Source of the DNA: JAVBMU01 sp031551755
GTDB taxonomy: Bacteria > Actinomycetota > Actinomycetes > Actinomycetales > Cellulomonadaceae
Direction: 5' to 3'
DNA: 21,752 bases
Assembly: GCA_031551755.1 (NCBI GenBank)
Contig: JAVBNE010000015.1
Span: forward strand, 1 to 21,752
Made by a program: the position numbers and the translations under genes. Below the pieces are notes generated by a model. The model ran no database searches. It was not told the DNA's origin and saw only the letters and a list, made by a program, of their open reading frames with translations. Positions within the stretch are counted from its first letter, which is position 1, and the number at the start of each line of letters is the position of its first letter. Of this stretch, positions 1-8,366 are shown piece after piece.

Positions 1-180
1 GTGCGGTTAAAGAAGTCGATCACCCACCTCGCCGCCGATCCATCGGGACGCGAATTGAGATCCTCGCCGTTGAGGTAGGGGAACAGCACTTCAGCGTTGC
101 GGGCATCGGCGGCAATCCACTCTTGCGCCTCGCTCGGGTCGCCGCGTGTACTCCAGATTGCTGCGCACTCCAGTTTCGCG
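1..180 (-). pseudogene. C-terminal fragment of Eco57I/DrmMI-like DNA adenine methyltransferase (partial, truncated)
   Basis: Reading the minus strand from about 180 down to 1 gives an uninterrupted frame containing DPSEAQEWIAADARN, then FPYLNGEDLNSRPD, then ARWVIDFFNR. The FPYLNGEDLNSRPD...RWVI(D/N)FF signature belongs to the target-recognition half of large gamma-class adenine methyltransferases (Eco57I-type, type IIG, and the DISARM methylase DrmMI). The gene continues beyond the window on its 3' side. On its 5' side the frame meets a stop at 222-224, and no other frame there resembles the conserved catalytic part of such enzymes (no NPPF/Y motif). The N-terminal half is therefore missing and the gene is probably dead or displaced. 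It is transcribed away from the recombinase and drmABC block. The motif makes the family assignment fairly secure. Whether it was the cognate DISARM methylase is inference from context; a BREX PglX or solitary type IIG enzyme is also possible. Confidence 0.7.
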
Positions 181-553
181 TTGGCCGCTGGCCACGAGCG
201 GCGCCGGATCGATAATGGCAGCTACGGGCCGCGAGCTAGCGGAGCTGCACGACGACTCCCCCGCCCTACCGGAATCGATCGAGGGTGGGGACGTGACATC
301 AGGCGTCGCGGAACGGAAGCTCGCTGAGGTGCTTTTGTCGGCTGAACGGGCGGTGCTGTTCAAGGTGTGATCCCCTGTGCGCATCTGCGGCGAGGAAGGA
401 TGAATCCTTGGGATCGTAGGTTGGTTTCCGTCCCGCGGGTCTGATACAGGCCGACGGCATGGCGCGTGTCGGGCAGGCTCGACACCGTAGACGTTGCCGG
501 GCGCGATGACTCTGGTTTTGCATACTTGCAGGCATAAACGATGCTATTATGGC
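181..553. other. Gap between methyltransferase fragment and recombinase
   Basis: No convincing gene is visible. A plus-strand reading frame from ATG 215 to the stop at 370 (51 codons, with a plausible acidic-helical composition around ELAELHDDSPALPES) is the only candidate. It has no recognised family and no clear ribosome site, so I do not call it. If the recombinase belongs to an integrated element, the attachment-site junction should lie in this stretch, because homology to the methyltransferase ends near its left edge and the recombinase begins at its right edge. Confidence 0.4.
542..550 (+). promoter_or_regulatory. Candidate extended -10 element before the recombinase
   Basis: TGCTATTAT matches the extended -10 pattern TGnTATAAT in five of six hexamer positions. 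It sits in a short AT-rich patch (about 516-553) that stands out from GC-rich surroundings. No good -35 lies at 16-18 bp: TTGCAT at 518-523 is 21 bp away. Transcription would begin at or just after the proposed ATG, implying an almost leaderless message. The patch could equally be part of the recombinase attachment site. Confidence 0.3.
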
Positions 554-1819
554 ATGAACCACACCAAAGCACGCTGTTGTGTCCTGTACGCCCGGCTCAG
601 TGTCACCAAGGAGGAGTCCGTCTCGATCGCGCGCCAGCTCCAGTCCTGCCGCCGATATGCCGAAGCTCGCGGCTGGGAGATTGTCGGTGAGTTCGTCGAT
701 GACGGCGTCTCGGCGACCGCGAACCGCCCCGAGGAGCGGCACGGGTGGAGATCGCTCCTTGCGGCGCACGATTTCGACGCGGTGATCATCTGGAAGGTCG
801 ATCGCCTGGCCCGGCGGGTCCTGGACTTCCTGCACGCCGACGAGGCGCTGCAGAAGCGCGGCGCTGGCCTCGTCGCCGTCGAGGACCCGATCGACATGAC
901 CAGCCCCCAGGGGCGGGCGTTCGCGGTCATGCTCGCTGTGTTCGGCGAGATGGAGGCGGAGGCGATCCGTGCCCGTGTTCGGGCGGCCCGCTCACAGATT
1001 CTCAAGGACGGTCGCTGGCCCGGAGGCGGCATCCCGTACGGCTACCGGTCTGTCCCCAACCCCGATGGCCCGGGAAGAGTATTGGTCAAGGACGACGAAC
1101 GTGCCGTGTGGCTCTCGCAAGTGGTCGCTAAGGCGCTGCGCGGCGAAACCGTGAACGCGATCGCCACCTGGCTCACTAGTAGCGGCGCACCGCTGCCCGT
1201 GCGGAATGCTGAGAGGACGTCGGGAAACACGTCCTGGAATCGCCAAACAGTGGACGGCTTGCTGCGCAACCCAGTGCTCGCCGGGATGACGCCGCACAAC
1301 CCCGGGCGCGCGAAGAGCGCTAAGCGGGTCGACCCGTTCGCCGTACTGAGGGACGACGAGGGGCATGCGGTGGTCAACCCGGCGCTTGCCGTAATCTCCA
1401 CAGAGGAATTCGCGGCACTGCAATCGATGCTCGACTCCCGGACTATGCCGCAAGCACGGAAGCAGGGTGAACGCCAGTCGACGAGCCCATTCCTTTCGCG
1501 CGTGGCTCGCTGCGATGAGTGCGCCGTGTTTCTCTGCCGGGGCACGAACCAGAAACGGCCGGTGCTGTACTGCCCGAAGTGCCGCCAGACAATCGGGCGA
1601 ACGGCCCTTGACGCCTACCTGATCGATCGACTTCTCGCCGAGCGCGCCGACCAGCTGGTCGGCGACCTCGACGTCGCTGAGATGTGGGCGCGTGCCGGTC
1701 ACGACGACAAGGCGCGCCGGGCGGTGCTCGTGTCCCAACTCGACAGTCTCGTCATCCGCCGCGGCGTCGTCGGACGCTACTTCGACGAAGACAGAGTGTT
1801 GCTCCTGTGGTCGTCGTGA
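554..1819 (+). CDS. Large serine recombinase (site-specific integrase)
   Basis: A 421-residue serine recombinase. The N-terminal resolvase fold (about residues 8-150) carries the catalytic serine in YARLS (Ser16), the arginine-bearing VDRLARR helix and the EMEAEAIRARVRAA stretch. A Recombinase domain (about 160-290, starting GGGIPYGYR) and a zinc ribbon (CDEC...CPKC, about 315-340) follow. Such enzymes integrate or excise phages and islands by concerted double-strand cleavage with a 5'-phosphoserine link. I chose ATG 554 because only about 11 residues should precede the YxRxS motif. The in-frame ATGs upstream add a non-conserved extension. After the zinc ribbon only about 80 residues remain, ending RVLLLWSS, so the coiled-coil region that controls recombination direction in full-length integrases is short or lost. 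The gene lies 66 bases before drmA on the same strand. The family is certain; activity is unknown. Confidence 0.9.
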   Translation: MNHTKARCCVLYARLSVTKEESVSIARQLQSCRRYAEARGWEIVGEFVDDGVSATANRPEERHGWRSLLAAHDFDAVIIWKVDRLARRVLDFLHADEALQKRGAGLVAVEDPIDMTSPQGRAFAVMLAVFGEMEAEAIRARVRAARSQILKDGRWPGGGIPYGYRSVPNPDGPGRVLVKDDERAVWLSQVVAKALRGETVNAIATWLTSSGAPLPVRNAERTSGNTSWNRQTVDGLLRNPVLAGMTPHNPGRAKSAKRVDPFAVLRDDEGHAVVNPALAVISTEEFAALQSMLDSRTMPQARKQGERQSTSPFLSRVARCDECAVFLCRGTNQKRPVLYCPKCRQTIGRTALDAYLIDRLLAERADQLVGDLDVAEMWARAGHDDKARRAVLVSQLDSLVIRRGVVGRYFDEDRVLLLWSS

Positions 1820-1885
1820 GACGAAGCGCGAGGTGACCGGGCATTCGGCACCGATTCGTCAGTGCTATGCGGCAGACTGGTGCTC

Positions 1886-4800
1886 ATGGCAGAAAGCACG
1901 GAAGCGTCCACCCAGGCGGACCCGGGCTATGTGCTCAACTTTCCGATGGATGGTACGTCGTTCGGCGTGCGTGAGAACCTCGTCGACATCCTGGAACGTG
2001 AGTTGCTCGGACCGATAGACGGCGATGACGAGCTGTTGGCGTTCAGCCCTAAGCAGCGGTACCTCGTCGGGCTCATTGCTCCCGTGGAACTTGCGGGTAC
2101 CGGCTCCTCGTACCTTAGCCAGGACGCCGCCGCCGACCTCGCCGAGGTTCGCCTCGACGAGGACGGCATGACCGGGGGTCAGGGTGTGCCAACGGTTTCC
2201 GCCGAGGGGAGCGGAGCCGACGCTGAGGACGACGACGCCGACGATCGCGCACCCAAGAAGGGGTTGATTTTCCCGGCGTCGATGGGCCTGAGGTTCCAGG
2301 TGCCGAATGACCTGGAGACGTTCGCGGTCACTGCGTCGTGGGGTACCTACGAGACAGTCGATACGCACGAGGTGTCCAAGGCTGGTCACCCTATTCGCAA
2401 GTATCGACGCACGCCGGTCGAGGAGACTCGGACGATTCCGCTGGCCTCGCTCACCCCGGGCCGCACCGAGGCTTTGGTGCTTCGGGATGCAGTTTGCCTG
2501 CGGATCGACCGATACGACGACGTCGAATTCGGACGGGTACTCGTGGAAATCGCGCTGTGCAACGACCGTGAGGCTCCGCTACCGGTCCCGCTGAACATGT
2601 GGATGTTCCAGACAAAGCTGATCATCGATGCGGGTGGCGACGAGGTGTTTCTGCCGGTCCGTGACGTGTTGGCGAATGACTGGGCTGAGCATGACGACGA
2701 GGTCCGTCGGCTTGACCTTCAGTACAAGGATCGGCTGGAGTTTGCGATCGGGCGCACGTGCTCAGCTGACTGGGTAGCGCGCGAGGGCTCGCGCAGGGCT
2801 ACCTCGGTGTCGACAACGTGGCTGCCCAAGGCTGAGACGCCGCAGACACGGGCAGGTGAGGTCGAGGGCGCCACCTTGTCCATGAAGTCATTAGCGGCCG
2901 CCACACCTGACGAGTTGAGTGCGGGCCTCGCCCCGTTGGTGTCGGGTTACGGTGCCTGGCTTGACCGCCAGGAGGACGTGGCAGCACAACTGCCCGTGCA
3001 CCTGCGTGAAACCGCCGAGGTTGTGCTGTGGGAAGCACGGCAAGCGCATCAGCGCCTGATCGATGGGCTGGAGTTCGTCGCCTCAGATCCGACCGCGCTT
3101 CAGTGCTTCCGGTTCATGAACCGGGTGATGCGCGATCAGCGCCTCGCCTCGCAGGTCGCTGAGGCTCGCAAGTCCGAGTCCACGCTCTCGATCAAGGGCG
3201 CCTGGGCGAACCTCGAAGCCACAGAGGCCGGCGGGAAGCCGGTGGCCTCGTGGCGTCCATTCCAGCTCGCGTTCATCCTCATGCAGCTCGGCGCACTCAC
3301 GGACCCGACAGCGCCGCTGCGCAGCGCCGAGCACCAGGCCCGTGTGGAGCTGTTGTTCTTCCCGACCGGTGGTGGCAAGACTGAGGCCTACCTCGGCCTC
3401 GCCGCCTACACGTTCGCGATTCGCCGTCGGCAGGCCGCGGTGCTGTCCGCCGACGGTTCGCTGAACGGTGGTGACGGCGTGGCTGTGCTTATGCGTTACA
3501 CACTGCGCCTGCTCACCGCGCAGCAGTTTCAACGTGCAACCACGATGGTGTGCGCTGCGGAACTCGCCCGTCGAGAAGACCAAGCCACCTGGGGCACCGA
3601 ACCGTTCCGCATCGGACTCTGGGTGGGTACCGACGTGAGCCCTAAGCGGTTCGAAGTGGCCGATGAGCAGCTGAAGAAGGTCTACGACGGAACCTCGCAC
3701 CGGCTCACCGTGCTCCAGATTCAGCGGTGCCCGTGGTGCGGTACCGAAATCACCCCGGCGAACGTCAAGGGCGACCCGACCACCCGCCGCGTGTTCGTGC
3801 ACTGTGGTGACGAGCTGGGCCGCTGCCCGTTTGCCAAAGGTGGGGGTGTACCTGAAGGCCTGCCGGTGCTCACCGTTGACGAGGAAATCTACCGGCTCAC
3901 CCCGGCATTCGTCATCGCCACGGTCGACAAGTTCGCCCGGCTCGCCCGAGAAGGCGAAGCCGCATCCCTCTTTGGTTTTGTAGGCAGGCGTTGTGGGCGG
4001 CATGGGTACGTCCACCCCGACTACACTGGCTGCACCGTCGGGTCACATCTGGCGAGCAACAGCCACCCGGCCGCAGCCGTGATGCCAGTCGGACGGCTGC
4101 GGCCGCCAGATCTGATCATCCAAGATGAGCTACACCTCATCACCGGCGCGCTTGGCACGGCCGTGGGGCTGTTTGAGGTCGCGGTCGAGACGCTGTGCTC
4201 GTGGCAGCTGCCCGACGGTGCGCCCGTTAAGCCGCTCATCGTCGCCTCGACCGCGACCGTACGGAACGCCGTCGAGCAGGTGCGCCAACTCTACGGCCGT
4301 AAGGTCGAGATCTTTCCGCCGCAGGTGCTTGATGTCGCAGACACGTTCTTCTCCCGTGAAGTCGAGGTTTCCGAGCAGAACCCCGGTCGACGCTACATCG
4401 GAGTGAGCGCACCTGGCGTACGTCTGTCGAGTGCAGAGATTCGTCTCGCGGAGGTACTCCTGCTTGCGGGTCAGTTGCTGCTTGAGCGCACAGGCGTCGA
4501 GGCAGATCCCTATATGACCCTTGTGGGCTACTTCAACGCTACCCGCGAGTTGGCTGGTATGCGACGGTACGTCGATGACGATGTCAGCACTCGGGTCGGT
4601 AACCCGCGCCGCGACTCGGGATTCCCGCGTCGTTACGGCACCGCATTCGGGAACCTGAACGTCACCGAACTGACCTCTCGGGCCTCGGGAGCGGACATCG
4701 GCAAGACCCTCGACAAACTCGGCATCGAGTTTGACCCTGTATACGACACGACCGCGGCATTCCACGAGCGGATCGCACCACGCCGCAAGGACAGAACGGC

Positions 4801-5602
4801 GCCGAAACGTGACGGAGACGCACCGTTCGACGTCGTGCTCGCAACGTCCATGCTTCAGGTCGGCGTGGACGTGCAGCGGCTTGGTCTGATGGTTGTTGTT
4901 GGCCAGCCGAAGAACACTGCCGAGTACATCCAGGCATCCTCCCGCGTCGGCCGTGACACGTCACGGCCCGGTTTGGTCGTGTGCCTTGGGAACTGGGCTC
5001 GCCCGCGTGACCTTGCCCACTTCGAACAGTTTCGGCATTACCACGAGACCTTCTACAAACAGGTTGAGGCGCTCTCGGTGACACCGTTCTCACCCACCTC
5101 ACTGGAGCGCGGCATCGACGGGCTGCTCGTCAGTGCCGTCCGCGTTGCCCAGGGGGCCGTCACCGATGGGTTGTCTATCGAGCGCGAAGCAGGCAAGATC
5201 ACGTCGCAGCATTCGGCGGTTGCCGCCATCATTGAGCGTCTGAAGGTGCGCATCCTCGCAGCCTCGCAGGACGACGACCTCACGAAGAAGGCCAGTGACC
5301 TGCTCACCAATCGGATCGACCGGTGGATCAGCCGCGCCGGATACGCCAACGAAAGACACCAGACCTTGGTCTACGAGTGCGCCGGAGAAGGCGACAAGTA
5401 TTTGCCGCTCATCGTCAGTCCCGAGAACCATCGCGCCGGCGTCGGCAGCACCACCGACGCTCCGTTTGTGATTGCGAACTCCATGCGTGAAGTGCAACCG
5501 GAAATCAACATCCTTGTCTCGCCGATCCCGGAGCGACTCTTCGTAAGGCCTGCCGAAGGCGTTGACGATTGGGCAATGCCCGCAGGAGAGGACGACCGAT
5601 GA
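1886..5602 (+). CDS. drmA: DISARM helicase DrmA
   Basis: A 1238-residue superfamily 2 helicase. The Walker A motif is PTGGGKT at residues 493-499 and motif II is DELH at 747-750. A four-cysteine zinc site (Cys615, Cys618, Cys640, Cys647) lies between them, and motif VI is QASSRVGR at 1016-1023, preceded by ATSMLQVGVDVQRL. The long N-terminal region (1-480) with an acidic low-complexity stretch near residue 115, and the large insert between motifs I and II, match DrmA of DISARM rather than ordinary helicases. In known systems DrmA forms a complex with DrmB that recognises and engages invading unmethylated DNA. The start is uncertain: ATG 1886 is preferred, and an in-frame GTG at 1862 would add eight residues; neither has a strong ribosome site. 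The stop overlaps drmB by ATGA, so the two are translationally coupled. The identification rests on motifs, length and the following DUF1998 and PLD genes. Confidence 0.9.
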   Translation: MAESTEASTQADPGYVLNFPMDGTSFGVRENLVDILERELLGPIDGDDELLAFSPKQRYLVGLIAPVELAGTGSSYLSQDAAADLAEVRLDEDGMTGGQGVPTVSAEGSGADAEDDDADDRAPKKGLIFPASMGLRFQVPNDLETFAVTASWGTYETVDTHEVSKAGHPIRKYRRTPVEETRTIPLASLTPGRTEALVLRDAVCLRIDRYDDVEFGRVLVEIALCNDREAPLPVPLNMWMFQTKLIIDAGGDEVFLPVRDVLANDWAEHDDEVRRLDLQYKDRLEFAIGRTCSADWVAREGSRRATSVSTTWLPKAETPQTRAGEVEGATLSMKSLAAATPDELSAGLAPLVSGYGAWLDRQEDVAAQLPVHLRETAEVVLWEARQAHQRLIDGLEFVASDPTALQCFRFMNRVMRDQRLASQVAEARKSESTLSIKGAWANLEATEAGGKPVASWRPFQLAFILMQLGALTDPTAPLRSAEHQARVELLFFPTGGGKTEAYLGLAAYTFAIRRRQAAVLSADGSLNGGDGVAVLMRYTLRLLTAQQFQRATTMVCAAELARREDQATWGTEPFRIGLWVGTDVSPKRFEVADEQLKKVYDGTSHRLTVLQIQRCPWCGTEITPANVKGDPTTRRVFVHCGDELGRCPFAKGGGVPEGLPVLTVDEEIYRLTPAFVIATVDKFARLAREGEAASLFGFVGRRCGRHGYVHPDYTGCTVGSHLASNSHPAAAVMPVGRLRPPDLIIQDELHLITGALGTAVGLFEVAVETLCSWQLPDGAPVKPLIVASTATVRNAVEQVRQLYGRKVEIFPPQVLDVADTFFSREVEVSEQNPGRRYIGVSAPGVRLSSAEIRLAEVLLLAGQLLLERTGVEADPYMTLVGYFNATRELAGMRRYVDDDVSTRVGNPRRDSGFPRRYGTAFGNLNVTELTSRASGADIGKTLDKLGIEFDPVYDTTAAFHERIAPRRKDRTAPKRDGDAPFDVVLATSMLQVGVDVQRLGLMVVVGQPKNTAEYIQASSRVGRDTSRPGLVVCLGNWARPRDLAHFEQFRHYHETFYKQVEALSVTPFSPTSLERGIDGLLVSAVRVAQGAVTDGLSIEREAGKITSQHSAVAAIIERLKVRILAASQDDDLTKKASDLLTNRIDRWISRAGYANERHQTLVYECAGEGDKYLPLIVSPENHRAGVGSTTDAPFVIANSMREVQPEINILVSPIPERLFVRPAEGVDDWAMPAGEDDR

Positions 5603-7632
5603 CCAAGGCCGCCACAGCGGCAATGCCCGACAACAACGATGCCCTCGACCCTCTCGGCGACGCGGAGGAAGGTCAGGTTAAGAACCGGGCCAAGGTCGGG
5701 TCGGCACGTCCGTCATCGCTACTCTACACATACGGTCCCGGTGCGATCATTGATCTACCGAACTTCTCAGTCATGCCTGCTGGGCTCAACGACTGGGAAC
5801 CGATCTGGAAACGCCGCGAGAGCATCCCAACGATCCTCGAACCGCGCCTGCTGAGCGTTGTAAAGACCCACCTTGGCCCGCAAGTGGATGCGTTGCGCCC
5901 GTTCCCGTGGCAGCCGAAGAAGGTCTCGATGTCAACCGAGGGATCCGACCTCGGCATCCCGGCCCGGGTATTCCCACAGTGGTTCCGCTGCACCGGCTGC
6001 GACTACCTTGGCCCGCTCACCCGGTTCACCTACACGAACACCCACCCGTTTCGGCCTGACCGTGCCCAGTTCACCCACAAGCCGTGCCCCGGCCGCGGCG
6101 GGCGCGGACGACGCGATGGCCGCGCTGCCGTGCCCGCACCGCACCTGTTGACCTGCACCAACGGCCACCTCGACGAGTTCCCTTACACCCTGTGGGTCCA
6201 CAAGGGAAAAGTGTGCCCCGTCGCCGTGAACCCTGACCTCAAGATGCGCGACGCCAACGTCGGTAGGAGCGTCGGATCCACGATCGTCTGCCAGTCCTGC
6301 GACGCGAAGCGCGGCATGGCTGAGGCACAGGGAGCGAAAGGCCAAGAGAAGCTTCCGCAGACCTGTCGTGGTCGCCACCCCCACCTCGGAGCCTTCTTCC
6401 CCGGCTGCACAGCCCTACCTGCGCTGATCATGATGGGCGCCTCGAACCTGTGGTTCCCCTCGACTCAGAGCATCATCGTGATGCCGCGCTCCGAAGCTGA
6501 ACAGAACGAGGTGCTCGCCTATCAGCTGCGCGTCGAACTCGGCATCGAGCAGGTCAAGGAGTTCGCTGACCAGATCTCGGTGATCCGCGCGCTCGCAACC
6601 GCCCGCAACATCGACGTCACCGGACACTCTGACGACTACATTGCCGCCGCCGTCGCGAACGTGCTCGCGCCCCCGGAGTCAGAGGAGGCCCGACAAGAGC
6701 GCAGCGCCACCTGGGACCCGATTGAACTGCTCATCCCCGAATGGCGATACCTCCAGAAGCCGACCCTGTTCCCCGAGCAGCAGAACAACAGTGGCCTCAT
6801 GGTCACCGAGATGAGGCGCGGCGCCCACCTGCACCCGCGCATCACACGCGTGGTCGGCGTCAACCAGATGAAGCGCGTTAACGCCGTCCTCGGCTTCACC
6901 CGACTTGACGAGATGGACCGAATCAACGATGTCGCCTCCCGTCTCGTTGGCCTTACATGCAATGGCAAGCCCACCTGGGTGCCCGCCACCGAAGACCGAG
7001 GCGAGGGCATCTTCTTGCAGCTCGACCTCGACGCCGTCGCACATTGGGAACAACAGATTGAGGCCACCTCGCTATGGGATGCCCACAAGGAAGCCCACCG
7101 ACGGAATTTCGCCCGCCGCTTCTCTGAGACCGCCGCAGCTGTCCCCCCCGACAGCCGGATGCCTGCTCCGCGCTACTGGCTCATCCACACCCTCTCGCAC
7201 ATCCTCATTCGTGAGATGGCGATGTACTCCGGCTATGGTGCGGCGAGCCTCAGCGAACGTATCTACGCCTGGCAGCCCGACTCGCCCGAACGCGAGGCCG
7301 CAGCCGGGCTGCTCATCTGCACGACCTCCTCCGACAGCGAAGGAACCCTCGGCGGGCTCGTCGCCCTCTCGGAACCCACAAGGCTCCAAGGCATCGTGCA
7401 GTCCGCACTGCGCCGTGCCGCCCGATGCTCCTCCGACCCGGTGTGCGCTCAGCGCACTCCGTCCGAACCCGAGGACTTTCTCCACGGAGCGGCTTGCCAC
7501 ACCTGCTCCTTCGCCTCAGAGACTTCGTGCGAGAAGGCCAATCGTTTCCTCGATCGCCGGTTCTTGCTTGGCCTCCCAACCGCTAACGGCCCGACTGTTC
7601 CCGGATTCTTCGGCAGCATCCATGGCTTCTGA
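5599..7632 (+). CDS. drmB: DISARM DUF1998 protein DrmB
   Basis: A 677-residue protein. Residues 37-55 read RPSSLLYTYGPGAIIDLPN, the hallmark N-terminus of DrmB-type proteins. Cysteine pairs follow in the first third (RCTGC, LTCTNGH). The C-terminal DUF1998 region carries YWLIHTLSHILIREMAMYSGY (split here as a helix about 520-540) and a cysteine cluster at 610, 616, 633, 636 and 644 that probably binds zinc. DrmB partners the helicase DrmA. Its own enzymatic role is not established. The start ATG 5599 overlaps the drmA stop by four bases and has AGGAGAG at 5584-5590 ahead of it; the longer in-frame extension to 5569 is not needed. The last 11 bases overlap drmC. Length and motifs are those of a complete, intact protein. 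Confidence 0.9.
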   Translation: MTKAATAAMPDNNDALDPLGDAEEGQVKNRAKVGSARPSSLLYTYGPGAIIDLPNFSVMPAGLNDWEPIWKRRESIPTILEPRLLSVVKTHLGPQVDALRPFPWQPKKVSMSTEGSDLGIPARVFPQWFRCTGCDYLGPLTRFTYTNTHPFRPDRAQFTHKPCPGRGGRGRRDGRAAVPAPHLLTCTNGHLDEFPYTLWVHKGKVCPVAVNPDLKMRDANVGRSVGSTIVCQSCDAKRGMAEAQGAKGQEKLPQTCRGRHPHLGAFFPGCTALPALIMMGASNLWFPSTQSIIVMPRSEAEQNEVLAYQLRVELGIEQVKEFADQISVIRALATARNIDVTGHSDDYIAAAVANVLAPPESEEARQERSATWDPIELLIPEWRYLQKPTLFPEQQNNSGLMVTEMRRGAHLHPRITRVVGVNQMKRVNAVLGFTRLDEMDRINDVASRLVGLTCNGKPTWVPATEDRGEGIFLQLDLDAVAHWEQQIEATSLWDAHKEAHRRNFARRFSETAAAVPPDSRMPAPRYWLIHTLSHILIREMAMYSGYGAASLSERIYAWQPDSPEREAAAGLLICTTSSDSEGTLGGLVALSEPTRLQGIVQSALRRAARCSSDPVCAQRTPSEPEDFLHGAACHTCSFASETSCEKANRFLDRRFLLGLPTANGPTVPGFFGSIHGF

Positions 7633-8326
7633 CCCAGTTGCTGAACTCGGAAGATTCCTCACGGCGACCGAAGCCGAACGGCTCGCCCTGCGGTTCGAGA
7701 CCGGCACGCCCCTCAGCGTCGCGGTCCAGGAGATCGCGATGAGCCGTCGAGAACAGGTGAAGGAGTTGCTCACTGCAACAGGGCTGGGACCGGGTGATCA
7801 GGAGCGTGCCGTAGGCGTGCTGCGCGCGATCGCCGGTGCGAAGACCGTGCTGCGTGAGCTGACACCGGTCTGGACGATGCCCGGCAACGAGGCTAAGACA
7901 GGGCATCTGACGAGCGAGTTTCACCGGATCGTCGGGGCAGCCCGTCAGTCAGTCACTGCGGCGACCTACAACTTCCAGGACACGTCGCAAATGTGGACTG
8001 CGCTGAGCGCCGCTTCCGATGAGCCCGGCGTTGTCGTGACCGTGTACGTCGATGCCGGGGTTGCTGACGCTGCGCCGGTGAAGGCGCAGCTTCCACGGGC
8101 CACGATCTACCGGTCAGCGATCCTGCCGAATGGCAGGCAGGTGGTCAGCCACGCCAAGTTCATCGTTATTGATCACGAGCTGCTCCTCATCACCAGCGCG
8201 AACTTCAGCTACTCCGCCGAGAACCGCAATGTCGAGTTTGGCATCGTGGTACGCGACACCGCCCTCGCGATGTCCGTCGAGGCCACGATGGCGAGCAAGC
8301 ACGGGTTGCTCTACGAGTTGGTTTGA
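7622..8326 (+). CDS. drmC: DISARM phospholipase-D-fold protein DrmC
   Basis: A 234-residue protein with a single PLD/HKD motif, HAKFIVID (His177, Lys179, Asp184), followed by ITSANFSYSAENRNVEFGI, as in PLD-superfamily nucleases that dimerise to complete one active site. The first 90 residues are helical with a small helix-turn-helix-like segment (TPLSVAVQEIAMSRREQVKELL). Order (after DUF1998), size and motif fit DrmC, the component reported to be dispensable for DISARM protection. The ATG at 7622 lies inside the end of drmB (11-base overlap ATGGCTTCTGA), so translation is coupled. A much longer reading frame extending upstream to 6905 is a shadow of drmB. Family certain; nuclease activity inferred from the intact HKD residues. 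Confidence 0.9.
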   Translation: MASDPVAELGRFLTATEAERLALRFETGTPLSVAVQEIAMSRREQVKELLTATGLGPGDQERAVGVLRAIAGAKTVLRELTPVWTMPGNEAKTGHLTSEFHRIVGAARQSVTAATYNFQDTSQMWTALSAASDEPGVVVTVYVDAGVADAAPVKAQLPRATIYRSAILPNGRQVVSHAKFIVIDHELLLITSANFSYSAENRNVEFGIVVRDTALAMSVEATMASKHGLLYELV

Positions 8327-8366
8327 CCCGCTTGCGACTCCGTTCCGTCGATCGTGACCGGGGTTC

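Noticed and set aside
1..180. Assignment of the methyltransferase fragment to BREX PglX
   Set aside because: The motif alone cannot exclude it, but no BREX gene (brxA, brxB, brxC, pglZ, brxL) is visible while DISARM genes lie beside it, so a DISARM or type IIG origin is favoured.
215..370. 51-codon plus-strand ORF left of the recombinase
   Set aside because: Composition is plausible but there is no family, no ribosome site and no conserved context; not enough to call a gene.
531..544. GCAT-AAACG-ATGC inverted repeat as the recombinase crossover site
   Set aside because: Four-base arms are too short to separate from chance, and no second copy could be located by eye.
1820..1885. A separate promoter for drmABC
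   Set aside because: No pair of hexamers with sensible spacing is visible in the 66 bases, so read-through from the recombinase transcript is at least as likely.
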